Below are positions 22,001 through 36,645 of a DNA stretch of 64,000 bases, one piece after another (within the stretch, counting starts at the first letter, position 1; each line of letters begins with the position of its first letter). The position numbers were made by a program, and so were the translations under genes. The notes beneath the pieces are model-generated. The model was given only the letters and a program-made list of their open reading frames with translations. It did no database searches and was not told the DNA's origin. The stretch is taken from the NCBI RefSeq assembly GCF_900005765.1, contig NC_041689.1, positions 186,001 through 250,000 of the forward strand, in the 5' to 3' direction. Source of the stretch: Plasmodium relictum (Eukaryota > Apicomplexa > Aconoidasida > Haemosporida > Plasmodiidae).

Positions 22001-23098
22001 TTTATAGTTTTTTTTTTTTTTTTTTAAATGATACTAAACATTTCTTTAAATTATATATATATATATATATCTATTTTTTAAATTATATTTTCTTATTTTT
22101 TTTTCCCCATTTTTTTTTATTTTCTTTTTACAACATATAAATAAATATATAAATATATAAATATATAAATATTTGAAATTATACTTTTTTGTTATTTTTT
22201 ATATTTTTACACATTTTATTTTAAAATACAAAAAATAAAATTATTGGATTATTGAAGATCCTAAAAAAAAAAAAAAAATTAAAAAAAAAAATATAAATAC
22301 ATAATTTTACTTAAATTTATAATTAGAAGAATTTTTTCTTTTATTTTTATTGTTGAAAGTTAAGATTGCATCTATTTTTTTTATGAATTTATATATATAG
22401 GTACAATTTCATAAATAATTTTAAAATAATCATAAACTTATATGATACTAAAAAATTTAAGTACTCAAATCAATTATTAAATAATTATCTACTTTTTAAT
22501 TTTGTCAATTTTAAAATTAATTAAATCTTCTCATTTTGAGAAGCTTTATTTAAAATGTTTCTTATATTAATTTTTTTTTTTTTTACTTTTAAAAGAAAAA
22601 AAAAAGTTATATTACTTTTTTTTTTTATACAACTGAAAAAATTTATAATTTTAAAAGAATAAAGAAATAACTAAAATTAAATAATATTTAAAAAAGAAAT
22701 ATAAAATGAAATAAGAAAAAAAAAAAAAAAAGAGTAATAGAAAAATATAACAACATAGATACATTTTTAATTTTTAAAATAAAAAAAAAAGACTTAACAA
22801 ATTGTTCATTAACATAAAATATATATACTTTAATTTATTAAAACGTAAAAAAAAAAGAAAAAAATAATAATAATAAAAAGAATAATAAATCGTAATTTTT
22901 AATTTTTTTAAATTAATGTAAAAAACATTTTAGTATTATGTTGTAAATAATTTCATGTAATTATCCCCTAGTATATAATATTTTTTATTTTTGTCTAATT
23001 AATTATGTATATTAATTTGCTTCATTTTTTGTTCTTTTTCACTTATTTTTGTGTAAACTATTTCTTTATATAATATTACTAAATAAAATGATTTATGT
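22001..23098. other. Intergenic between RRP45 and the aldo/keto reductase
   Basis: About 1.1 kb: promoter of the reductase and 3' flank of RRP45. Contains a short run of AAATATAT units at about 22138-22170 and long T runs. No gene seen. Confidence 0.6.
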
Positions 23099-24592
23099 TT
23101 ATATTTTTTTTTTAATTTTTTTTTTTTTTTTTTTTAAATTCTCATTAATAGCAATTGAAAAATCAATATCCGAGGAATCTTCTTTTTTTGTTGTTAATGA
23201 TTCCTTATTATTTTTCGTATTAAAATTTTTTTTTTCGTTAATATTTTGTACCATTGTGTTTGAAAAATTTATTACTTCTTTCTTTTGTATATCGTTAGTT
23301 TTTAAAAATTTAATATTATGTGAATATGAATTGTTGTCGCCAAATTCTTGTCTTTTTATTTTTCCTGTATCTATATTATCCAATGTGTTTTTATTTTTAG
23401 ATAGTATGTTTAAAAAATTTTCGTCTTTTATGTTTCTCATATAATCATTATAATTATCGACATATAAAAGATTCTCATTCTTTATTTTGTTTTCGCTTTT
23501 TATTTTTCTAAGTTCTTCATTTAAAACATATTGCTTGTTATAATTACTATTTTCATTATTATTAATTTCTGTATTGGGATTAATTAAATTTTCTTCTTGT
23601 TTAATATCTTGTAATTTAATATACTCTTCATATTTTTTTATAATTTTTTCAATATTCCAATTATTTCTTAATGACTGATTTACGGGAATATCTAAAGCTT
23701 TTGTGTAATTATCATTATATGTTATTGACACTGGATCACAAGAATATTTAATATGAAAGTTTTTTTTTTTTAAATCATTTCTTAAATTTTTATCTTCTTC
23801 TAATGCATCTTCTAAGATTTTTAAAATACATTTAACTCTCTTCTTAGCTAGCTCAATTGCTTCTAATATTTTTAAATAAGATATAGGAGAACCTCCTGGC
23901 TTTAATATACTAATTAACTGCCCCTTTTTATTAAGTGCAACAGAAAGTTTTGTTGACATGAATTCTTCTTCATGTAATGAAGGATCAATTAAGCAAACGT
24001 CTTCAGAATTAAAATAAGCAAAAGTTGTTAAAATAGGTGAATTATGAATTGATAAAGGGGAATAATTGGATTCATCTTTTTCAATTATTATGTCAGAATT
24101 TTCTACTTTAACTTCATTATTTCTAAAATGAACTAAAGCACTATAAGCTGATAAATAACATGAATCAAACAAATTCCCATCATTTTCAATAACAATAATA
24201 TTAATTAATAAGCACCATACTTTTTTATGAGGTATGATACATAAAGATTCAAAATTTAATATATTACTTGATTTTATAATTCTTTCAATTAAGTTTCTTA
24301 TTTCTAAGCATTCATCACTTATTTTTAAATTATCATTTACATTAGTAAAACTATCTATATCTAAATTTATTTTTATTATTCCCTCATTTGGTCTTTTATC
24401 AAATGGTTTCACTATCTCACTTGTAATTCTACATATAACTTTTGTAAATCCAATTGATACTTCTACATTTCCATAGTCTCCTAAAAAATAAATTGAAATA
24501 TTTCTTGAATCTTCAAAACTACGTCCATCTAATCTTAATTTATTTTTTAAATTACACCAAAAAAAATTGGCATTATTTTTACAACTTTTCAT
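23099..24592 (-). CDS. RRP45: Exosome complex component RRP45 (EXOSC9-like)
   Basis: Non-catalytic RNase PH-fold ring subunit of the RNA exosome. Residues 1-280 match the family: NKLRLDGRSFEDSRNISI (RLDGR around 19-23), GNVEVSIGFTKVICRITSEIV, RPNEGIIKINLDIDSF, IPHKKVWCLLINIIVIENDGNLFDSCYLSAYSAL and an ILTTFAYF/CLIDPSLHEEEFMSTKLSVALNKKGQLISI block. RRP45 keeps a C-terminal tail beyond the ring. Here it is about 215 residues of Asn/Lys-rich sequence ending in a poly-Lys stretch, longer than in most eukaryotes before low-complexity growth is considered. Single exon. Confidence 0.9.
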   Translation of the reverse strand: MKSCKNNANFFWCNLKNKLRLDGRSFEDSRNISIYFLGDYGNVEVSIGFTKVICRITSEIVKPFDKRPNEGIIKINLDIDSFTNVNDNLKISDECLEIRNLIERIIKSSNILNFESLCIIPHKKVWCLLINIIVIENDGNLFDSCYLSAYSALVHFRNNEVKVENSDIIIEKDESNYSPLSIHNSPILTTFAYFNSEDVCLIDPSLHEEEFMSTKLSVALNKKGQLISILKPGGSPISYLKILEAIELAKKRVKCILKILEDALEEDKNLRNDLKKKNFHIKYSCDPVSITYNDNYTKALDIPVNQSLRNNWNIEKIIKKYEEYIKLQDIKQEENLINPNTEINNNENSNYNKQYVLNEELRKIKSENKIKNENLLYVDNYNDYMRNIKDENFLNILSKNKNTLDNIDTGKIKRQEFGDNNSYSHNIKFLKTNDIQKKEVINFSNTMVQNINEKKNFNTKNNKESLTTKKEDSSDIDFSIAINENLKKKKKKIKKKI

Positions 24593-25456
24593 TTTATTTA
24601 TGATATTACTTTAAATATAGCAGAATTACACAATTTCTTTTATTTTTTTATTAATAGGCAAATTGCGTATCGCTTGTTTTACTTAATTTTTTTTTTAATT
24701 ACTTTATATGAATTATTTAAACTTTTATACTTCATTTAGATAAATTATATATATTTTTCTTTTATATACTTCATTATATAATGAAATATATTCTTCACTT
24801 TCTCTTATTTTTATTATGATTGTACTATATAAATATTTACTTATGAGATTTTTGATAGATTTAAATTAATTTTTTTTTATTTTTATATTTCATAATTTCA
24901 ATAAATTGCTTTATATGAAAATCTTTCTTTCTCATCAAATAATTTTTTTTATTTTGAATCTTTTGTTTCTACAAATTGTTTTAAAATAAAAAATGAATCA
25001 CCATTTTTTTTTTCTTTTTAACTTAAAGGTATTGTATTTACATTAATCAACCTTTTATTAGGTGATTTTCTATTTATAGTAATTTAAAAAATTAAAATTT
25101 TGAAAATTGAAAAAAAATAAACGAATAAGTATTATTTTTTAAGATAGAATATTTTAAACTGAACTATTCAAAAAATAATTTAAATTTTATAAAAATTAAA
25201 ACGAAAAAAAAAAAAAAAAAATGTAAATATATTAATTTGCCATTATAAAGTAGTAAAGAAAATGTATAAACTTCAAAAATAAGTTGTGTATATTTGAACC
25301 TTATATATTTTGTAGCACATATTCTTTAAAACTATATATATATATATATATGAGTTTTTATCTCCTTAATAAAAAAAAATATATTTTAATGAAATCAGGA
25401 AAGAAAAAAAATAATAAATATTGTGTTTAGTGATTATCTTAATTTTTTTTTAAAAA

Positions 25457-25501
<45 letters not shown>

Positions 25502-27009
25502 TAAAGAAACAGTGTTTCATTAATATCTAAATATAAAGATATATTAATATTTCTTTTTAGTTTTAATATATTTTTTTGTTTTTATATTAAAAAATTTATT
25601 GTTAAAAATAGAAAATATTTTTTCATAAAAAGTGTATTGTTATTGATAGATAAATAATTTGATTTAAGTGTTTTTTTTTATTTTTTTATGAATGGAAAAA
25701 TAAAAATTCTAAATAAATATTTTTAATAATTTAAAAAAAAAAAAGAAAAAAACTTCTAATATAAGATTTAATGCTTAGTATTAATAAATATATATCACAA
25801 TAATTAATTTATTTCAATTACTGTAATTTATTAATAAGAAAATGCAATTATTTTTATTCCTTATATTTGTTTACGTTATTTTTAATTATCTTACACAATA
25901 TACTTCATTTTATCGTTATCGTAAATGTAAAAGCTTCTTTCGAAATTTAATATATATTCTATTAAAATCTCATACATTTTTCTTGAATTTTGTTCTAATG
26001 TTTTAAAATGTTTTTAGTTTAATCCGTTTATACATCGTTATATTTTATATTATTTTCTTATTTTATGTTTTTTTTTATTGTCTACATTTATTTTTTATAA
26101 AATATTTAAAATAATCTCTATGTTGCTTATAAAAATATATATATGCATTATATTATCAAGAGAACAGTAAAATTTATTATTAAATTATCAATAGACATAA
26201 AATTAAATATATATATTATATACATGTATTTAATTTATAAGAAAAAGATTAATTATAATTCTTAAATAAATAGTTAAAATTTTATATATAAATTTAGTAT
26301 CTCTAATACAACAAAAATAAAAGAAAAAAAAAATATAAAGGGAAAAGGATATTGTGAATAGAACTAAAGAGATAAAAAAAAAGATAAAAAAGTTATACAT
26401 ACATTTAATATATAATAACAAATTGAATAAAGTTGTCAATATAAGTAAACAAAATAAAAGGTTTTATAAAATATAATTTATGTAATTGATCAAATAAATT
26501 ATCTTTTCAAAAAAAATAATTGAATTTAATATAAAAAACCAAGAAAAAATTGGTTCTATGTGTATGTTTCATGTGTGTCTTATTATTTAATATAAATTTA
26601 ATATCTTGCTTCCATTTTTTTTTTTTTTTTAAAGCTTCACATGTGGATAAACAAATTAAATTGTTATAGAATATAAAAAAAAAAAAAAAAAAATAATAAA
26701 ATAAAAACAAAAAAATATATATTTAAAAAAAAGATATATAAATAAAAGAATAAAAAATTTGATAAGTACATAAAGAAATATGAAAATTAAAACAATAAAT
26801 AAAAATTAAAGCCTGAAAAGGTTAAAATAATATTAATAAAAAAAAAAGAAGATAAACATTAAGAGAGTTTAAAAAAAAAAAAAAAAAAAAAAAGACTAAT
26901 ATAAATTTTAAAAGAGATTTAAAAAACTATTTTCATATATTTTTCTAATTAAAGTACAATTTAAAATGTATTTCCACTTAAAAAAAAAAATAAGGAATTT
27001 TATTATATA
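24593..27009. other. Long intergenic region without a recognisable gene
   Basis: 2.4 kb upstream of RRP45 and downstream of the giant gene. Mostly A/T homopolymers, with (TA)n at 25461-25499. Short minus-strand frames at 26230-26439 and 26507-26710 are Phe/Tyr/Lys low-complexity without flanking splice logic. I see no tRNA or structured RNA. Confidence 0.55.
25461..25499. repeat. (TA)n microsatellite
   Basis: About 39 bp of perfect alternating T-A upstream of RRP45. Confidence 0.9.
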
Positions 27010-30000
27010 TTAATTCAAATTTTTTTTTTTACTTCTTAACAATCTTTGAGATGCTTCAGTTAATTTCTTCTCGTCACTCTTTTTATTTTCATATGAGTTA
27101 CTGAAATTTAAATCTGTCTGTGGAAAACAATTTTTTATAATTTCTAAAACAAAAGAATTATTAAAAAAATTTTTCTTTTTACAAACTGATGAATTAGATA
27201 ATAAATGTAAAAGGTGAAGTGTTCTTTGATATTGATAAATAAAATGAGGCAATAATATAAATTTCTGTGTTTGTGAATAAAAAGTAACAAAAAAAAAGTT
27301 GTAAAATAAATTTTGAAAATTGTTTATATTTTTATCCTTTTTATCTACAATTAATGATAAAAAAATTTTGTTTAAAAATATATCAAAAATTAACTTAATT
27401 GAACTAAATGGTAGAAATTTAATATTACTAAATATTAAATTAAGAATCTCAATACATAAGTGAAATTGTAGTAAGGAATACTTTTTTTTATTATATATAT
27501 ATGAGTTCATTTTTATTATTTCAAAATTTTTTTTGATGTATTTTTCGTTCATTTTATAAAAAATTTTCATTGTTTTAATTAATTTAATTTTACAAAATAT
27601 TATATAAAAACAACAATAAATAATATAATCTAATAAATTATATTTTGAATAATTTTTATCTTTTATATCTTTCTTAAATTGATCATTTATTAATAACTCA
27701 TTTTCTTTTTCAAATAACAGTGACGATGATAACAGAGTATATATAAATTTGTTAAAAAAATTACTAGAAAAATAGTTTAATTTTTTTAAATTTTTTTTTG
27801 TATCAAAAGAAGAAACTATCATAATTTTTTTCTTTTTTTGTATGAGAAACATCTTATCTATATTCTTATCCATTTTATTTTTATAATACTTATATGGGTA
27901 ATAATTATAATCTTCTAAATCTTCATAACTTTTTACACTTAAAATTTTTTTTATATTTTTACTAAATTTTTTCTTATTAATAAAATCTATATTTTTATAT
28001 TTATTTTCATCAATTAAATTAATTAAATATTTGACTAAAAACGTTTTCATATCTTTTATATTTAATTTGTTTTTTTTTTTTATATTATTCTTATTTAATT
28101 GATCTGAATTTTTGTACATTTTTTTTTTTCCATCTTCTTTTCTGTGTATTTTTTCGTAACTTAAAGTTAGTATAAATTCTTCTTTTGTTTTTACTTTTAA
28201 TAAAAGACAAATTAATATGTAAAATAATGATAAAATAAAACACGATAGTTTTTTATTTGTTTTCTTTTGTAATACTCTATTTATTCCTATAAATATAATA
28301 TTTTTGAGTATAATAAAGTTATTTTCATAAAATGTTAAATAATAAAAGTAAAAAGAGCACAAAAAATTTATATAAAAGTTAATTAAATGCAAAAATAAAT
28401 TATCTTCTAAGTCTTTTTCTCTGCTCTTATTAAGTAAAATTGACTCTTCTAATTTAGAATATTCATTAGAATAAATATTTAACGGATTTAAGAATTTATT
28501 CTCATTATTTATTATATAATTTTGCAAATTATTATTATTATTATTTACATTTTCTAATTCCTTATTCTCTTCTTTTTTTTTTAAGTCTTCAATAATTAAA
28601 CTTGTTTTACTTATTTTTTTTCTTCTTAAAGATTTATCAGAATGCTTTTTATTTTCTCTCTGAATATTTTGATTATCACTTATCTTTATATTATTATCTA
28701 CATCATTTTTTTCACTATTTATTATATATTTTTTATTGCTTTTTATATCTTCAATTATATTATTTTTAACAGTATCATCTAAATTGAAAAAAGTAAGTTC
28801 ATTACATTCATCTCCTACTATTTTATTTACATCTTTATCAGTTTCATTGTTAATATCTTTCAATAAAATATTATTTTTTACGTTAGAATTTTTCTTTTTC
28901 AATATTTCTACATAAGTAGAGCAAATAATCAAAAAGTTATGAATAATTATTTTATTTATATATGTATTTTTGTTATTCATGAATATAGAACAAAATGATA
29001 TAAAAAGAAAGGGTATTTCCGAATTTTTATAGAGGGGTATGTACAAAAATGAATTTATAATTAGTTTTATCATATTAGATATGTTTTTTTTTTTCACTTC
29101 TTTTAAATAATAAAATAAATATTTAAGTATTTTTTCTAATCCTTTTTCTATGTTGAACATTTTGCAAAAGTCAATCAATTCATTTATTTTATCATAATTT
29201 TCTATAAAAGTATCTATATCATTTAAATTTTTATCTTTTTCAAAGACGAATACACTTAATAAAAACAGTTCAACACCTTTGTAAAAAATTTTTTCTAATT
29301 TATATTCTTTGTAGTTGTTTATGTTATATTTTTTGTTAAAGTTTAATTTATCTAATTCATTTATTATTTTATGATAATTTAATGAAATTTTAAAAGAATC
29401 TTTTTCACCTATATGTTTTAAATTTTTTTCTTCCTTTATTTTTCTTAATTTTATATTTTTACTTATATCTACCACTTTCTCAACCATTTCTTTTTCTTCA
29501 GTTATTTCATTTGCTTCAACTTCTCTAAATATTTTATCCGTATCTTTTTTTTCTACTTTAATAATTTCATCATGATCCCTTTTCTTATTTTTTTTTTTTT
29601 TTTCATATTGATTTTCTATCGTATCATTAATATTATTTTCTTTTTTATTTATACTTTTATTTGAGTATTTAATTTTTTCGGTTGCCATTTCAGTGTTATC
29701 ATTAGATATTCTATTTAAATTTAATAAGTTTTCAGATATCTTATTAATTACATTTTTTTCAGAGTTTTGCTTATTCATTTCGTCTATTTTACTGCATATA
29801 TTATGGTATTTATTAGTTTTTATTTCTATTTTATTCTTTATTTTATTTACCTTATTTTTTTTTATATTTTTTAAATCTAAATAATCATTACATTTATCAT
29901 GCCCTTCTTCATTACAGTTTCTCTTATCTAAATTTATATAATTTTCCTTATTCTTAATACACATTTCTTTTTCTTTTTCTAAACATTTTTCATTTTCTGT

Positions 30001-32925
30001 AAAGCATGTAAAATTATTATTTTCATTTTTATTCGTTACATTGTTACTCTTATCATTTTCCTCTTTTAAAGCCTTTTTATTTATAGAAATTTCATTTTTA
30101 TCATTGTTTTTTTTATTATTTTTTTTTCTATAAATATTTTTTTTATCATTTTCAATTGTGTGTAATAAAGCATGCTCATCATTTAAGGAAATTGTTTCAC
30201 CTACTTTTATATCTTCATTTTTTGTAAGTATACTTTCGTTATCGTGAGTATCATTTTTTTTGATTTGACATTCATTTTTTTTATTATCTTTTTTTAAAAA
30301 GGCATCAGAAATTTTTTTTTTTCTACTTTTTAATTTAGAATGAAAATCATTAATTTTATTTACTATGATATCTTTAAATTTTTCATTAAAAGTAAAATAT
30401 TTTAAAAATTTAAGAATATATCTTTTTGTATATATATCAATTAACTGATTATCCAATGACTGTATCAATTTGAAAAAAAAGAATTCAAATGGAGTTATAG
30501 TATAATCATTTTCTTTACTTAATAAAAATAGTACTTTTAATAATTTTATAAAGATATAATAAAATCTTCGTAATTCAAGTATAATTAATTTTTTAAAATT
30601 TTTTAAATTTAACAGTTCCTTTTTTTTTGTTTTCTTTTTTAGAAATAGTTCAATGTTTATGTTGATTAAATGTTCCTCAATTATTGTTATAATAATAAAA
30701 TAATTTCTTAATAAAGATAATAACTCTGAAATAAAATCTTTCACATTTTTTATAGAATTCAAATTATTTTTTTCTTCACTATTATTATAGGAATCTGAAT
30801 AAAAATAGTTATCTAGGTTATTATGTTCACTTTTAATAAAGGATGAAAAAAAAATAAATCGATTAATATATATATTTAAGAAACAAAAAATACAATTAAA
30901 TATATAATAAATATATGTATTGTTGTAAGAATTTAACTCTTTTAACTCTGAAAAATAGAAAACATTTATAAAAAAGAAATTCTTATAAATTTCTTCCTTT
31001 AATTCTTCTTCGTTTTTATTATTTAACATAAGTTTTATTTGTGAATCCTTACTAAAAAAATCATTTATGTTTATATTTTTAACACTAAGTTTTTCAATTT
31101 TATTATTTTCTTTTCTTTTTTTTAAATTATTAGATTCATTTATATTTATGCTATAATAATTTTTATTATTATTATTATCATTTTCTGCAAAATTCAAACG
31201 CTCCTTATTTTTTAAAATTAAATTATTTAATATTATATTAATTTCATCTAATGATATTTTTAAAATGATCTTAAAAATTTTGAAATTAGCAGTATTTCTG
31301 CATCTTTTAAATAACACTACTGATGAAAATAAATAAAGATCTTTAGAATTTTTTATAAATAACATACATATATGTTTTAAATTTTTATCATATTCAGCTT
31401 TTTCACTTGGATAACATTCCTTATTTTTATAAAATAAATCAACCAAAACGATATTATTATAAATAACTTTTTCATAAAATTCATTAAGAAAATTAGATGA
31501 TAGTATTTTTGCACATAAATATAATAAGTTCAAACACAAATTACGAAATTTAACATAGATATATATGTTTGTGTCTGGTTCTTTCAAAATATTAAAGACG
31601 CATAAAAAAAAATTTTGATAAATTGATTTTATTATGTAATTTTTTAATATTTCTTCTTCGTACTCAAATATTTTATTTTTTATGAATAATAAAAATAATT
31701 TAGTCATCATATAAAATATTCGTATGCTCATAAATCTAATAACACAACCCTTACTGATGCAACATTCCAGTAAAAAATTTATAATATTGTTTAGTAAAAA
31801 ATTGTTCGTATCATTTAACTTTATATCATTTTCTTTTTCTTTTGAGCAATTCCTTTTTATATCTTCATGAGTTTCTGGTTGAATCTTATCGTTGTTTCTT
31901 ATTAAGGTAGAAATTACAATTTTATTATTGAAATCTTTATTTTTATTTTTAAAATATTCATTATTTATTTTATTATGTAGATCATTTTTTAAATTATTAT
32001 TTTTTATATTCATCCTTCTTTTAATTTTATTCATATGTATTTCAAATAGAATATACCATACATTTTTTTTTTTTTTTTTATTATTTTTAAATAAATTAAA
32101 TATAAAATTTAACAAAAAATAGCAATTATAATTATTTAGTGTAGAGTTATTATATTCATATCTTTTACTTTTAATAAATTTATCAATTTTAGCTATGATA
32201 AATGTATATATTTTATATTTATTTATTTCATTTGTATATTCTAAGCTTTTCAACATACAAAAAAATATTTTATTAACAACAATAATATTTTCATCTTTAA
32301 AAATATTTTCTACACATTTCAATAAAGTATCTAATATTTCTAAAAAGTTTTTATTGTAAATTCTATTCAATATATCTACCATTATTTCATAAATACTTTT
32401 TTTTTTATTATTTAAATTATCATAACTTGAAATCATATTTTTATATTTCCATATGTCATTTTCACATCTATCTTTATTTATATATATATCGTTATTAGAA
32501 TTATAACTATTAATAAGATTATTATTATTGTAAAAAATGCTACTACTATTAAAAATATAATTATTGCTATTGAATAAGTTATTACTCTGACTATTTTTAT
32601 TAATATTATTGTTACTGCTTTTATAAAAATTACTATTATAAAAAAGATTATTGTCTATATTATTATTAAATACAATATCGCTATTATTTATATTATAATT
32701 AAAAGTATTATTATTATTATTATTAATGCTAAAATTTATGTTATTATTATTATAATTTATGTTATTATTATAAAAATTATCGCTACTATTTATATTGCTA
32801 TAAAAAGTCATATTGTTATTACATGTATTATTGGTATTACTAAAAAAAACATTATTGTTATTAAAAACATAATTATTATTATTTAAAGCATTTTCATTGT
32901 TCATATTGTTTAAAATGTTATCACA

Positions 32926-33002
<77 letters not shown>

Positions 33003-34866
33003 TATTATAAATATTGTTCTTAATTAAAATATTTTCATTGCTTAATGAATATCGATTATTCAAATTTTCTATTTTTATTTTGTTGTCTTCGATATATGCT
33101 TCTTTCTTATTATTAATTAAAGAAAATTTAGAATTATTTGAATTCAAAAAAGTATTCTGAAAATATTTTATATTTGAATTACAATCATTATTTGTATTTT
33201 TCATATACATTCCATCCAATTCTTTATTTTTATTTGATTCATTTGTGTAACTGTTCTTGAAATTATTTTTAGCTAAATTATTTAGAAAAGAAAAGATTAA
33301 AAAAATTAATTTTAAAAAATAAATTAAGGATACACATAAGTTATTTTTAATTTTATTTATCATATTTTTTATTTGATTAATAATAATTTCAACATTATCT
33401 AATAAGAATTCTTTATATTTATTTTCATTATCATGATAAAATAAAAACTTTTTTTTATTTTTTAAATTAAATAAATTAATATATATATTTAAAATTACAT
33501 TTACAAACAAAACATTTTCATCTTTTATATCTGACTTAATGGGGATAATATCATTCTTTTCTATTTCGTCTAAATCTTCTTCAGTACTTAAACTTAATGA
33601 TTTCGTTTTATCTACCCTTTTTTTTTTTTTTTCGTTCTCTAATATTTCATCATCTTGAATATTTTTTTCTTCATTCAAGCTTTTTTTTATGTTAATTTCA
33701 TTTTTGTTAATTAATTCTTTTTCATTATTTATATTTTCACTATGTGTACTTCCTTTTTCCATTTTTTTTCTTTTTTTATCATTTGCATAAATAGGCAATT
33801 TTTTATTTACTTTTTCACCGTTTTCATTTTTTATTAAGTTATCACATTTATCTAAACTACTACTTATATTTGCTTTAAGCCCATATATATCATTTTTACT
33901 TTTTCTATTTTTATATTCCTTATCATTTAGCTTACTTATATTTTTCTTTTCATATTTTTCACTAGCATCCTCATTCTTGTTTATGATAATACTATTATTA
34001 TCTTTATGTTCACAACTTTTTTTATTTCTTAAACATTTTTCTTTTTTTGTTTCATTAATTTTTTCTATAACTTTTCTTTCCTTTTTTTTTTTTTTTTTTT
34101 CAATATTTTCCTTTTCTATAGAGGTACACTTCTCATTATTTGGAGCTTTTTTTTCATTTGAATTATTTATAGCAATATAAGTAAGATAATTTTCATTATT
34201 AAACAATTCATCACAAGAAGATGAACTTTCATCTTCTTCAAAAGAAAAATAACTTTCATTAATTATATTAAAATTTTTAGAATAATAATGCCAAAATATT
34301 CTATATATAAACTCAGAAATTTTTTCATTTTGTAATATAAATGTATCATATTTCGATATTAATATGCAAATATAAGATAATGAATTTATTAAATTTTTAT
34401 GATAGTTGTAAGAAAGATTTGAAGAAAAATATAAAATTTTAATAATTACCAAAATATACTTTTTATAAATAGATTCACAAGTACTTTTAAATTGTTCATC
34501 TGCTTTTATTTTATTTTCATAATTATAGTTATTTCTTTCAATATAAAATGTATTTTCTTTGATATTTTTCTCTTGTAATATTTCATTATAAATTATTGCA
34601 ATAAATTCTGTATGACAGATTTCTTTTATTATATTAGTTATAAATAAATAATATCTTTGAAATTTTTTGAAGGTAAGATTTTCAAAATTTTTTATAATAT
34701 ATAATAATTTTTTTTCGCATTCATCAAATGAATTATATTGAAATATAAATTTATCAATAATCTTCCTAATTTCATCATTTTTTATTATATGATTCATATA
34801 TAAATCATATTTACTTAATATTGTATCAATACTTAAAAAATCATATTCCTCCTTACATATTTCCAT
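27010..34866 (-). CDS. Giant low-complexity-rich protein, 2618 residues; possible condensin CAP-G/HEAT relative
   Basis: One uninterrupted exon of 7.9 kb. I do not recognise the family with confidence. Blocks of regular hydrophobic helices (about 1-215, 830-1450, 1880-2010, 2140-2230, 2380-2580) alternate with Lys/Glu/Asn-rich spacers, as in an alpha-solenoid with parasite-type inserts. A segment INFLLECCISKGCVIRFMSIRIFYMM recalls the opening HEAT unit of condensin subunit CAP-G (Ycg1), where a cluster of the form 'LLe.s.sk...VRFR..q' occurs; this is only a resemblance. A poly-Asn block lies at about residues 620-650 and acidic Ser clusters near 210-230. There is no signal peptide or clear membrane segment. 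The C-terminus (ASQRLLRSKKKNLN) is basic. Confidence 0.8.
32925..33008. repeat. Asn-codon trinucleotide array (ATT)n, coding
   Basis: About 28 tandem ATT units on the plus strand, read on the minus strand as AAT/Asn within the giant protein, with one synonymous-type interruption (ACT) near 32998. Typical of Plasmodium poly-Asn expansions by replication slippage. Confidence 0.95.
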
Positions 34867-36645
34867 ATCTTACTAGAAAAAGTAAAGAAAAAAAAAAGAA
34901 AAAAAAAATTAAAAATTATGTTTATATAAATAAAACATTGTACTATATATAAAATTTAGAAAAAGTGCAAACTATAAAAATTATGAAAAGTGTTATTTTT
35001 TTTTTTTTTTCTATTAATAATATATATTATGAGGTAAAAAAAAAAAAGAGAAAAAAAAAAGAAAAAAAAATATAAATAAATATATAGTCTCTTTTATATT
35101 TTTTTTCATAAAAGTAAACCTATGTATTTTCTAGTTAAAAATTTAGAATTTATTAAAAATAAATAAATAAAAAAATATATATAGACGAATTTGTTCAGGC
35201 ATTTAATTATATATAAATAAGGTTTTCAAAAACACAAAAATTCTAAATATATTTGTTAAATACACTTAAAATTAGACGAACATACTTAAAACAAAAACAT
35301 ATACAAAATAGCAAAAAAGAAAAAGAAAAAAAAAATATTTACTGGTTATATATTTTAAATGAATTAATTCCTCTATAAAAGAACTTTCATAAATAAAATA
35401 TAAAAATGTAGCAAATACAATTCATACAATTTTAGTAATAAACCAGAAAGTTAAAAAAAAAATACTATTTCACAAAAAATTTAATAAAGAAAAATATTAA
35501 ATTCAGATCTTGTAGAGTACCACAATATAAAAAATATATAATTATACATCAATAATAAAATGATTAAATTTTATAAAAGAAATAATATAGAAAAGAAAAT
35601 TTCATTACAATAAGAAAATAAATATATACAGTGTTCGTTTGATGGTAAAAAAAAAATTTAAATTATTTATAAAAAAAAAATCTATATATATATGGTAATT
35701 TTATAGAAAAATTTAATACATTAAAATAAACTTCATAATTTAATTTTAAAGAGTAATATGCATTTATATAAAGATAAAAAAAAAAAAAAAATTTAATTAA
35801 TGAAATAAATATTTTACTAAAAGAATTATATATTTCGATGTTTATATATTTTTAAAGGAATTATGCTTTTAAAAAATAATTTTTTATATAAAAAAATATA
35901 TATATGCATAAAAAATTGATTTTTTTTTCTTCAATTTTAAAATAATATTGCGTGGTTAATTTATTTCATATGAAAACAAAATATTAATACGAAAACCTTT
36001 AATTAGGAGCTAATACATATATTTATATATTTTTTTCTTTATATTGTGTTATTAGTTTTTTTCTTTATTTTTTTTTTTTTTCAAACATATTCATAAATTT
36101 AGATATTTTAAAAATAGAAATTATGTAAAAGATTATACCATATCATACTATACCGAAAATTAACGAGAAAAAATAAAATTAATAAACAATAAAAAACATA
36201 TTAATAAAAATACAAATTAATTAAAATTTTAAATTAACATAAATCAGTAGAAGAAAGATAAAAAAAAACATAAAAAAAAAAATAAAATAAAATAGAAGAA
36301 AAAAGTAAAAGGTAAAATTAGATACAACATAATATATTTTTAAGTAAAAAAAAAAAAGAAATATTATTTGAATTAAATCCACTTTATAATCGTCCGCTTT
36401 TATTTTAAAAAAATAAAATAAATAAAGTTTTTATAAGTGGTAAAATAATATTAACATTGCAGAGAATTAAAATTTTTTTTTATGTGAAAGTAGATAAAAT
36501 ATTATGATAAATTTCATTAATTTCTTGCAAACAGTTTTTATAAAAAATAAAAATGTATGCTTATATGTATATATACCTTGAATTTTTTTCTTAACTACTA
36601 TATTACCTTTTATTTTATTTTCTTTTTTCTTTTTTTTTTTTTTGA
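34867..36645. promoter_or_regulatory. Divergent intergenic region (giant protein / PRP16)
   Basis: 1.8 kb between divergent genes, so it holds both promoters. Rich in long A runs on the plus strand; no motif or hidden exon identified. Confidence 0.5.

Noticed and set aside
26230-26710. Two short minus-strand frames in the long gene-free region
   Set aside because: Low-complexity Phe/Ile/Lys sequence with homopolymers, no domain and no neighbouring exon in phase.
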